A stretch of DNA of 64,000 bases, from positions 186,001-250,000 of the forward strand of contig NZ_QHKX01000004.1 in assembly GCF_003194625.1 (NCBI RefSeq), in the 5' to 3' direction. The notes under the pieces are model-generated. The model saw nothing but the letters and a program-made list of their open reading frames with translations. It searched no databases and was not told the origin of the DNA. This DNA comes from Nocardioides solisilvae (GTDB lineage: Bacteria > Actinomycetota > Actinomycetes > Propionibacteriales > Nocardioidaceae). The translations under genes and the position numbers were made by a program. This document shows, in pieces, positions 57,684 through 64,000 of the stretch (positions are counted from its first letter, which is position 1; each line of letters begins with the position of its first letter).

Positions 57684-57689
57684 AGGCTA
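57684..57689 (-). promoter_or_regulatory. leaderless -10, aldo/keto reductase
   Basis: TAGCCT, seven bases, then ATG 57676. Confidence 0.6.
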
Positions 57690-57757
57690 GTCAGACCTCC
57701 GTGAGGCGGCTGTCGCGGCTCGCCGGACTCGATGCGGTCCGCCTGCGGAGGCGGCCC

Positions 57758-57763
57758 TAGGCT
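57758..57763 (+). promoter_or_regulatory. leaderless -10 for uppP
   Basis: TAGGCT, eight bases, then ATG 57772. Confidence 0.55.
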
Positions 57764-57771
57764 GTGCCCCC

Positions 57772-58596
57772 ATGTGGGATCTGTTCAAGGCCGTCGTCCT
57801 CGGGACCATCCAGGGGCTGACCGAGTTCCTCCCCATCTCGAGCAGCGCTCACCTGCGCATCTTCCCCGAGCTCTTCGGCTGGGGCGACCCGGGCGCCGCC
57901 TTCACGGCCGTGATCCAGATCGGCACCGAGCTGGCCGTCCTCATCTACTTCCGCAAGGACATCTGGACCATCGGGAGCAGCTGGGTGCGCTCCATCTTCC
58001 AGCCAGAGCACCGCGGCACGCTCGAGACGAGGATGGGCTGGTTCATCATCGTCGGCTCCCTGCCCATCGTCGTCCTCGGCGTCCTGCTCAAGGACGTCAT
58101 CGAGCGCGATTTCCGCAACCTGTGGATCGTCGGGGTCGCCCTCGTCGTCATGGGCGTGGTCCTCGGCATCGCCGACCGGACCAGCAGCGACGACAAGAAG
58201 ATCAAGCACCTCACCCTGCGCGACTCGCTCCTCATGGGCGGGGCCCAGGCGCTCGCCCTGATCCCGGGCGTCTCCCGGTCGGGCGCGACGATCTCCATGG
58301 GCCGGTTCCTCGGCTTCGAGCGTGAGGCCGCCACCCGGTTCGCCTTCCTGCTGGCGATCCCGGCAGTGGTCGGTGCCGGCATCTTCGAGCTCAAGGAGAT
58401 CCCGCACGGGGACAACAGCTACGGCTGGGGCCCCACGATCCTGGCCACGGTCGTCTCCTTCGTGGTGGGGTACGCCGCCATCGCGTGGCTGCTGCGCTAC
58501 GTCTCGACCCGTTCCTACACCCCGTTCGTCCTCTACCGGGTGGTCCTCGGCGTCGCGACCCTGCTCCTCCTGACCACCGGCGTGCTGACCGCCTGA
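57772..58596 (+). CDS. uppP: undecaprenyl-diphosphatase
   Basis: BacA/UppP, recycling the undecaprenyl carrier lipid for cell-wall synthesis; polytopic, 274 residues. QGLTEFLPISSSAHL and PGVSRSGATISMGRFLG are the two catalytic motifs. It opens the conserved uppP-mshC neighbourhood, here with corA inserted on the other strand. Confidence 0.96.
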   Translation: MWDLFKAVVLGTIQGLTEFLPISSSAHLRIFPELFGWGDPGAAFTAVIQIGTELAVLIYFRKDIWTIGSSWVRSIFQPEHRGTLETRMGWFIIVGSLPIVVLGVLLKDVIERDFRNLWIVGVALVVMGVVLGIADRTSSDDKKIKHLTLRDSLLMGGAQALALIPGVSRSGATISMGRFLGFEREAATRFAFLLAIPAVVGAGIFELKEIPHGDNSYGWGPTILATVVSFVVGYAAIAWLLRYVSTRSYTPFVLYRVVLGVATLLLLTTGVLTA

Positions 58597-58611
58597 CAGC
58601 CCCCGGGGCTG
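58597..58611. terminator. bidirectional hairpin between uppP and corA ends
   Basis: CAGCCCC-C-GGGGCTG fills the 16-base gap between the two convergent stops. Confidence 0.5.
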
Positions 58612-58612
58612 C

Positions 58613-59599
58613 TCATAGCCAGCCCGACCGCTTGAACCAGGCGAGCAGCCCACCCGCCACGGCGACCATGAGGGCGAGGGCGAACGGGTAGCCGTACCGC
58701 CACCCGAGCTCGGGCATGTGGTCGAAGTTCATCCCGTAGACGCCCGCCACCAGGGTCGGGACGACGACCAGCGCGGCCCCCGCGGAGATCTTGCGCATGT
58801 CCTCGTTCTGCTGCATCGAGATCCGGGCCACGTAGGACTCGAAGGCGCTCGCGAGCAGCGTGTCGAGGGTGTCCACCACCTCGCCGACGCGGGTGAGGTG
58901 GTCGTGGACGTCGCGGAAGTAGTGCGTGGTGTCCTCGGGCAGCCCGGGCACCATGCCCGAGGCCAGCAGCCGCAGGGGCTCCCGGAGCGGGAGCACGGCC
59001 CGCCGGACCTCGGCGGCCTCGCGCTTGAGCGTGTAGATCCGCGCCGAGTGCTGGGACCCGGAGGCGCGTCCCTCGGCGAAGACCGAGGCCTCGACCTCGT
59101 CGACGTCGATCTCGAGCTCGGCGCCGACGGACTCGTAGTCGTCCACGACCTTGTCGCAGACGGCGTACAGCACCGCCGTCGGCCCGTGGGCCAGCACCTT
59201 GGCGCGCGCCTCGAGCTCCCGGCGCGAGGCCTGGAGCTCGGCACCCTCGCCGTGCCGGACCGTCACGACGTAGTCACGGCCGACGAAGACGCCGATCTCT
59301 CCCGTCTCCACCGCGTCCTCGGCGTCGACGTACCAGAGCGTCTTGAGCACCAGGAAGAGCATGTCGTCGTAGAGCTCGAGCTTGGGTCGCTGGTGGGCGT
59401 TGACCGCGTCCTCCACGGCGAGCGGGTGCAGCCCGAACGCCTCCGCGACCTCCTGCATCTCCCGCGGGTCCGGCTCGTGCAGGCCGACCCACTGGAAGTC
59501 CCCGGGCCGCCGCGTGGCGCCCACGCCCAGGATGTCGTGCACCTCGAGGTCGTGGGGGACCCGCCGTCCCTCCCGGTACACCGCGTTGTCGACGATCAC
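58613..59599 (-). CDS. corA: CorA-type magnesium/cobalt transporter
   Basis: 328 residues: a large cytosolic N-terminal domain, long helix, and two C-terminal membrane helices with the pore signature YGMNF. Imports Mg2+ as a pentamer. Ends in the basic KRSGW. No Mg riboswitch is possible upstream since the start lies six bases after TAGCCT. Confidence 0.95.
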   Translation of the reverse strand: MIVDNAVYREGRRVPHDLEVHDILGVGATRRPGDFQWVGLHEPDPREMQEVAEAFGLHPLAVEDAVNAHQRPKLELYDDMLFLVLKTLWYVDAEDAVETGEIGVFVGRDYVVTVRHGEGAELQASRRELEARAKVLAHGPTAVLYAVCDKVVDDYESVGAELEIDVDEVEASVFAEGRASGSQHSARIYTLKREAAEVRRAVLPLREPLRLLASGMVPGLPEDTTHYFRDVHDHLTRVGEVVDTLDTLLASAFESYVARISMQQNEDMRKISAGAALVVVPTLVAGVYGMNFDHMPELGWRYGYPFALALMVAVAGGLLAWFKRSGWL

Positions 59600-59605
59600 A
59601 GCGCG

Positions 59606-59611
59606 AGGCTA
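59606..59611 (-). promoter_or_regulatory. leaderless -10 for corA
   Basis: TAGCCT, six bases, then GTG 59599. Confidence 0.6.
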
Positions 59612-59670
59612 GCCGCCGGACGACCCCGGCGCCCCGCACCGCGCGCCGGCCACGGCGTGCACCCCCGCAC

Positions 59671-59676
59671 TAGGCT
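59671..59676 (+). promoter_or_regulatory. leaderless -10, phosphomutase gene
   Basis: TAGGCT, eight bases, then ATG 59685. Confidence 0.55.
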
Positions 59677-59684
59677 CCTCTGCC

Positions 59685-60428
59685 ATGGCCACGGTGATCC
59701 TGGTGCGGCACGGCCGCTCCACCGCGAACGTCTCCCGCGTCCTGGCCGGGCGCCAGGCCGGCGTCCGGCTCGACGAGGAGGGCGAGCGCCAGGCCCGGGC
59801 CGCCGCCGAGCGGATCGCCGCGGTCCCGCTGGTGGCGGTGGTGACGAGCCCGTTGGAGCGCTGCGTGCAGACCGCCGAGCTGGTCGCCGGGGCGCAGCCG
59901 GGGGCCGCCGCCGCAGCCGCGCGCCTCCGGGTGGAGGAACGGCTCACCGAGTGCGACTACGGCGAGTGGCAGGGGCGGGCGATCTCCGAGCTCGCGGGCG
60001 AGGACCTCTGGGGAACCGTGCAGCGGCAGCCGTCGGCCGCGATCTTCCCGGGCGGGGAGTCGCTGGCCGCGATGTCGGCGCGCGGGGTCGCGGCCGTGCG
60101 CGAGCTCGACGCGGAGCTCGAGGCCGCGCACGGGCCCCACGCGGTCTGGGTGGCGGTCAGCCACGGCGACGTGATCAAGGCGGTGCTGGCCGACGCGCTG
60201 GGCACCCACCTCGACCACTTCCAGCGGATCGTGGCCGACCCCGCCTCGGTCAGCGTGGTCCGCTACACGACCGGGCGGCCCTTCGTGCTGGGCCTCAACA
60301 CGCATGCCGGGGACCTCTCCTGGTTGGCCCAGGCCCCGGCCGAGGACGTGCCGGCGGGCGACGCGGTGCCCGGCGGCGGCTCCGGTGCCGGGGCGGGCCC
60401 GGACGACCCGGCTGGTCCCCGCCCCTAG
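59685..60428 (+). CDS. histidine phosphatase (MSMEG_4193/Rv2135c-like phosphomutase)
   Basis: 247 residues of the phosphoglycerate-mutase-like superfamily. LVRHGRSTAN, ECDYGEWQG and VSHGDVIKAV hold the catalytic His/Arg/Glu set. A Gly/Ala/Pro tail of about 30 residues ends the chain. Its place between uppP and DUF3090 matches mycobacteria. Its TAG stop is part of the next gene's -10 box. Confidence 0.88.
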   Translation: MATVILVRHGRSTANVSRVLAGRQAGVRLDEEGERQARAAAERIAAVPLVAVVTSPLERCVQTAELVAGAQPGAAAAAARLRVEERLTECDYGEWQGRAISELAGEDLWGTVQRQPSAAIFPGGESLAAMSARGVAAVRELDAELEAAHGPHAVWVAVSHGDVIKAVLADALGTHLDHFQRIVADPASVSVVRYTTGRPFVLGLNTHAGDLSWLAQAPAEDVPAGDAVPGGGSGAGAGPDDPAGPRP

Positions 60429-60431
60429 GGT
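60426..60431 (+). promoter_or_regulatory. leaderless -10 fused to upstream stop codon
   Basis: TAGGGT, six bases, then ATG 60438. TAG is also the phosphomutase stop. Confidence 0.6.
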
Positions 60432-60437
60432 GGAGCC

Positions 60438-61025
60438 ATGCCAGTCGTGCACTCCTTCGACCCCCCCGAGCGCTTCGTCGCCGGTACCGTCGGCGAGCCG
60501 GGCCAGCGGACGTTCTTCCTCCAGGCCCGCGACGGCACCCGGCTCGTCAGCGTCTCGCTGGAGAAGCAGCAGCTCGTCGCGCTGGTCGAGCGGATCGACG
60601 AGCTCCTCGACGAGCTCATGGCGGGCTCCGCGGCGAGCACCCTGATCCCCGCGGTGGCGCCCGTCGACCTGGAGGACAACGAGCCGCTCGAGCAGCCGAT
60701 CGACGAGGAGTTCCGGGCCGGCACCATGACGCTCTCCTGGGACCCCGGGGACGAGCGGATCGTGGTCGAGGTCTTCCCGTTCACGGAGGCGGCCGTCGTC
60801 TCGCCCGACCAGCTCGACGAGCTCGGCCAGGAGACCTTCGAGGAGCCCGACCCCGAGGAGCTGCTCGTCGTGCGGCTGACCGCCGGCGTCGCGCGGGCGT
60901 TCTGCGCCCGCGCCCTCCACGTGGTGGAGGCCGGCCGGCCGCCGTGCCCCTTCTGCGGCAACCCGGTGGACCCGCAGGGCCACCTGTGCGTGCGGGCCAA
61001 CGGGTTCCGCCGACGCGAGTCGTGA
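60438..61025 (+). CDS. DUF3090 family protein
   Basis: 195-residue actinobacterial protein with [20 protein letters not shown] near the start and a C-terminal zinc-ribbon-like [15 protein letters not shown]. Function unknown, but it is a fixed neighbour of the SCO1664-family gene and mshC. Its stop overlaps the next start as GTGA. Confidence 0.92.
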   Translation: MPVVHSFDPPERFVAGTVGEPGQRTFFLQARDGTRLVSVSLEKQQLVALVERIDELLDELMAGSAASTLIPAVAPVDLEDNEPLEQPIDEEFRAGTMTLSWDPGDERIVVEVFPFTEAAVVSPDQLDELGQETFEEPDPEELLVVRLTAGVARAFCARALHVVEAGRPPCPFCGNPVDPQGHLCVRANGFRRRES

Positions 61026-61816
61026 GCGGGCCCCAGCCGCTCGGCGACCGGGTCCCGGAGCGGGTCCCCCCGGCGGGGGAGCTCGCCCTGCACGGCCGGG
61101 TCATGCCGGCCTCCAACGCCACCTTCGTCGGCGAGCTCGCCGGTGCCCGCGTCGTCTACAAGCCGGTCGCGGGGGAGCGGCCGCTGTGGGACTTCCCCGA
61201 CGGCACGCTGGCCGCCCGCGAGGTCGCGACGTACGCCGTCTCCGAGGTGCTCGGCTGGGACGTGGTGCCGCACACCGTGCTGCGCGAGGGCCCGCACGGG
61301 CCGGGCATGGTCCAGCGCTGGCAGGAGCCGGACCCGGTCCAGCAGGCGGTCGACATCGTGCCGCAGGGCGAGGTGCCCCCGGGCTTCCTGCACGTCTTCG
61401 ACGGGGTGGACTCCCGGGACCGGCCGGTCTCCCTCGTCCACGAGGACACGCCGGCGCTGCGCCGGATGGCCGTGCTGGACGTCGTGGTCAACAACGCCGA
61501 CCGCAAGGGGGGCCACGTGCTGGCGATGGCCGACGGCCACCGCTACGGGGTCGACCACGGCGTGACCTTCCACGTCGAGACCAAGCTGCGCACCGTGCTC
61601 TGGGGCTGGGCGGGGCAACCCCTCGACGACGAGGAGCGGGAGGCGGTGTCCCGGCTGGAGGAGGCGCTGGGCGCGGGCCTGGGGGAGCGCCTGCGCGCCC
61701 TGCTCACCGAGGAGGAGGTGGCGGCCACCCGTCGGCGGGTCCGCCGCCTGCTGGCCGCCGGCCGGATGCCGCTGCCGCACGACGGGTGGCCCACGATCCC
61801 CTGGCCGCCCTTCTAG
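61022..61816 (+). CDS. SCO1664-family (PI3K/PI4K-like fold) protein
   Basis: 264 residues. [20 protein letters not shown] has the putative nucleotide-contact Lys, and [13 protein letters not shown] with GVDHGVTF resembles the catalytic and metal loops of phosphatidylinositol-kinase-like folds. Activity is unknown. Translationally coupled to DUF3090 and 14 bases from mshC. Confidence 0.88.
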   Translation: MSGPQPLGDRVPERVPPAGELALHGRVMPASNATFVGELAGARVVYKPVAGERPLWDFPDGTLAAREVATYAVSEVLGWDVVPHTVLREGPHGPGMVQRWQEPDPVQQAVDIVPQGEVPPGFLHVFDGVDSRDRPVSLVHEDTPALRRMAVLDVVVNNADRKGGHVLAMADGHRYGVDHGVTFHVETKLRTVLWGWAGQPLDDEEREAVSRLEEALGAGLGERLRALLTEEEVAATRRRVRRLLAAGRMPLPHDGWPTIPWPPF

Positions 61817-61817
61817 G

Positions 61818-61823
61818 TAGGCT
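61818..61823 (+). promoter_or_regulatory. leaderless -10 for mshC
   Basis: TAGGCT, seven bases, then ATG 61831; begins two bases after the upstream TAG stop. Confidence 0.55.
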
Positions 61824-61830
61824 GCGGCCC

Positions 61831-63066
61831 ATGCGCGCCTGGTCAGCTCCCGAGGTCCCCGTCCTGCCCGTCACGGGTCCGCCGGTGCAGGTGCACGACA
61901 CGGCCACCGGGGGCCTGGTCACCACTGCGCCCGACGGCCCCGCCCGGCTTTACGTCTGCGGGATCACCCCCTACGACGCGACCCACATGGGCCACGCGGC
62001 GACGTACGTCGGCTTCGACCTGCTCAACCGCGCCTGGCGGTCGGCGGGCCACCCGGTCACCTACGTCCAGAACGTCACCGACGTCGACGACCCGCTCCTC
62101 GAGCGGGCCGACAAGGTCAAGGTCGACTGGCGGGCCCTCGCCGAGCGCGAGACCGAGCTGTTCCGCCACGACATGGAGGCGCTGCGGGTGCTGCCGCCGG
62201 CGCACTACGTGGGCGCGGTCGAGTCGATCCCCGCGGTGATCGACTACATCGAGCGGCTCCGGCGGGCCGGCACGGTCTACCAGGTCGACGACGACCTCTA
62301 CTTCTCCGTGACCTCCGACCCGGCCTTCGGCGCCGTGTCGAGGCTGGAGCGCGACGAGATGGTCCGGCTCTTCGCGGAGCGGGGCGGCGACCCCGAGCGC
62401 CCGGGCAAGAAGGACCCCCTCGACTGCGTGGTCTGGCTCGCTCAGCGGCCCGGCGAGCCCGCCTGGGAGAGCCCGTTCGGGCCCGGACGTCCCGGCTGGC
62501 ACATCGAGTGCACCGCCATCGCGCAGGGCCACCTCGGGGAGCAGTTCGACGTGCAGGGCGGCGGGTCCGACCTCGTCTTCCCGCACCACGAGATGAGCGC
62601 CGGCCACGCCCACCTGGCGACCGGCGCGCCGTTCGCCCAGGTCTACGCCCACGCCGGCATGGTCGCCTACGACGGCGAGAAGATGTCGAAGTCGCGGGGC
62701 AACCTGGTCTTCGTCTCCCACCTGCGGCACAGCGACGTCGACCCGATGGCGATCCGGCTGGTGCTGCTGCGCCACCACTACCGCAGCGACTGGGAGTGGA
62801 CCGACGCCGAGCTGTGGGACGCCGTGGACACCCTGGCCCGCTGGCGGCGGGCGCTGGCGCTCGGCGCGGGCGCCCCGGCCCTGCCGGTCGTCGAGGGCGT
62901 CCTCGCCGCCCTCGCCCGGGACCTCGACGCCCCGACGGCCGTGCGGCTCGTCGACGAGTGGGTCGCGGCCACCCTGGGGACGGCGGGGCTCGCGGACACC
63001 TCCGACGACTCCGCGGCGGCCACGGTGCACCAGCTGCTCGACGCCGCGCTCGGCCTCTCGCTCTGA
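61831..63066 (+). CDS. mshC: L-cysteine:GlcN-Ins ligase MshC (mycothiol synthesis)
   Basis: Adds cysteine to GlcN-inositol in mycothiol synthesis, the thiol buffer of actinobacteria. 411 residues, class I tRNA-synthetase fold: [18 protein letters not shown] (HIGH-like motif and zinc Cys), [21 protein letters not shown] and KMSKSRGN. Shorter than cysteinyl-tRNA synthetase and lacking its anticodon domain, which separates MshC from CysS. Confidence 0.95.
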   Translation: MRAWSAPEVPVLPVTGPPVQVHDTATGGLVTTAPDGPARLYVCGITPYDATHMGHAATYVGFDLLNRAWRSAGHPVTYVQNVTDVDDPLLERADKVKVDWRALAERETELFRHDMEALRVLPPAHYVGAVESIPAVIDYIERLRRAGTVYQVDDDLYFSVTSDPAFGAVSRLERDEMVRLFAERGGDPERPGKKDPLDCVVWLAQRPGEPAWESPFGPGRPGWHIECTAIAQGHLGEQFDVQGGGSDLVFPHHEMSAGHAHLATGAPFAQVYAHAGMVAYDGEKMSKSRGNLVFVSHLRHSDVDPMAIRLVLLRHHYRSDWEWTDAELWDAVDTLARWRRALALGAGAPALPVVEGVLAALARDLDAPTAVRLVDEWVAATLGTAGLADTSDDSAAATVHQLLDAALGLSL

Positions 63067-63076
63067 CCGTGCTCGT

Positions 63077-63088
63077 GCCCCCCGGGGC
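63077..63088. terminator. small hairpin between mshC and PAC2 ends
   Basis: GCCCC-CC-GGGGC in the 30 bases between convergent genes. Confidence 0.35.
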
Positions 63089-63096
63089 CGCGTCGG

Positions 63097-63945
63097 TCAG
63101 CCCGTGTCGTCGCGCCGCTTGAGGTAGCGCTCGAACTCGCGCGCGATCGCCTCGCCGGAGGCCTCGGGGAGGTCCGTGGTGTCCCGCGTCTCCTCGAGCG
63201 CCCGCACGTAGTCGGCGATGTCCTCGTCCTCCTCGGCGAGCTCGTCGACGCCGCGCTCCCAGGCGCGGGCGTCCTCGGGGAGGTCGCCGAGCGGGATCCT
63301 GGTCTCGAGCAGCTCCTCGAGCTGGCCGACCAGCGCCAGCGTCGCCTTGGGGCACGGCGGCTGGGCGACGTAGTGCGGGACCGCGGCCCAGTAGGAGACC
63401 GAGGGGATGTCGAGGCGGGCGCAGGCGTCCTGGAAGACGCCGACGATCCCCGTGGGCCCCTCGTAGGTCGACTGCTCGAGCCGCAGCCGGTCCACCAGCT
63501 CCGGCTCCGTCGCCGTCCCGGTGACGGGGATCGGCCGCGTGTGGGGGGTGTCGGCCAGCAGCGCGCCCAGGGTGACCACGAGCTGGCCCCCCAGGTCGTC
63601 GCACGCGGCCAGCAGCTCGGCGCAGAACTGGCGCCAGCGCATGTTGGGCTCGATCCCGTGGACCAGGATCACGTCGCGCTCCAGGTCGGGCGGCGACGCG
63701 ACCGCGATGCGGGTGGTCGGCCAGGTCAGCTGCCGCATCCCCTGGTCGTCGGTGCCGACGACCGGGCGGTTGACCTGGAAGTCGTAGAAGTCCTCCGGAT
63801 CGATCGCGCCGACGACGGTGGCGTCCCAGGCCTCGATGAGGTGGGCCACGACGGCGGAGGCGGCCTCGCCGGCGTCGTTCCACCCCTCGAAGGCGGCGAT
63901 CACCACGGGGTCGACCAGGTCGGTCAGGGTGTCGATCTCGATCAC
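63097..63945 (-). CDS. PAC2 family protein
   Basis: 282 residues of the proteasome-assembly-chaperone-2 family. AAFEGWNDAGEAASAV is the family signature, with VHGIEPNMRWRQF and YWAAVPHYVAQPPCPKA further on; an acidic helical C-terminus follows. In actinobacteria it is found near mshC and proteasome genes, but its function is not established. GTG 63945 is fixed by TAGGCT seven bases upstream; an ATG at 63978 lies before that box. Confidence 0.92.
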   Translation of the reverse strand: MIEIDTLTDLVDPVVIAAFEGWNDAGEAASAVVAHLIEAWDATVVGAIDPEDFYDFQVNRPVVGTDDQGMRQLTWPTTRIAVASPPDLERDVILVHGIEPNMRWRQFCAELLAACDDLGGQLVVTLGALLADTPHTRPIPVTGTATEPELVDRLRLEQSTYEGPTGIVGVFQDACARLDIPSVSYWAAVPHYVAQPPCPKATLALVGQLEELLETRIPLGDLPEDARAWERGVDELAEEDEDIADYVRALEETRDTTDLPEASGEAIAREFERYLKRRDDTG

Positions 63946-63952
63946 GCGCTCC

Positions 63953-63958
63953 AGCCTA
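63953..63958 (-). promoter_or_regulatory. leaderless -10, PAC2 gene
   Basis: TAGGCT, seven bases, then GTG 63945. The remaining 42 bases to the window end show no feature. Confidence 0.55.
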
Positions 63959-64000
63959 GGCGGTCCCGCTGATTTCACCCGTCCTGACGAGAGGTGTCAC

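Overview
The window is 64 kb of very GC-rich bacterial chromosome, almost all coding, with housekeeping genes on both strands. Mycothiol ligase (mshC), a SufR-led SUF operon with SufU and SufT, GuaB1, acVLRF1, dodecin, DUF3099, DUF3090, an SCO1664-family protein and PAC2 place it in the Actinomycetota. Gene content and codon use fit a Nocardioidaceae member such as Nocardioides; that genus assignment is inference from the sequence alone. Blocks of gene order (tkt-ctaB-ctaA-ABC-suf, fabG-inhA, uppP-DUF3090-mshC-PAC2) resemble those known from mycobacteria and other actinobacteria.

Layout. 1-7.7 kb: transketolase (partial), heme O/A synthesis (ctaB, ctaA), an ABC-2 exporter pair, and a glycerophosphodiesterase-like, PAP2-like and flippase-like set. 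7.9-14.9 kb: the Fe-S assembly operon sufR-B-D-Rieske-C-S-U-T with a short ASCH-like gene attached. 15-26 kb: an MFS/aminopropyltransferase fusion, an acVLRF1 peptidyl-tRNA hydrolase, a kinase-fold protein, a zinc protease, an ABC-F factor, a crotonase, an ABC exporter, SURF1 and moaA. 26-33 kb: small conserved proteins, dodecin, the fabG-fabI fatty-acid pair, SixA-like phosphatase, PrmC-like methylase, serB and an ABC ATPase. 33-45 kb: GerMN lipoprotein, NfeD-SPFH-TSUP, hydrolase, siroheme synthase, rRNA methylase, peptide deformylase and two acyl-CoA dehydrogenases. 45-54.5 kb: more accessory material (PLP decarboxylase, quinone reductase, galactokinase, guaB1-nucleosidase, sulfotransferase, orphan regulator-like domain) ending in a decayed GMC oxidoreductase and a 460-base structured, repeat-bearing gap before tRNA-Leu(GAG). 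55-64 kb: M20 peptidase, aldo/keto reductase, uppP, corA, phosphomutase, DUF3090, SCO1664-family, mshC, PAC2.

Regulation. The clearest genome-wide signal is promoter architecture. About thirty genes have a TANNNT-type -10 element (mostly TAGGNT or TAGCCT) placed 6-8 bases before the start codon, with no Shine-Dalgarno sequence, which is the signature of leaderless transcripts. Three of these -10 boxes are built on the TAG stop codon of the upstream gene. Genes inside operons instead have stop/start overlaps (ATGA, GTGA, TGATG). Two beta-oxidation promoters carry perfect inverted repeats typical of TetR-type operators.

I found no CRISPR array, intact insertion sequence, prophage or defence island. 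The most unusual items are the internally deleted GMC oxidoreductase with a possibly frameshifted neighbour, a frameshifted 60-residue gene at 32.8 kb, and the diverged 67-base direct repeat with hairpins beside tRNA-Leu.
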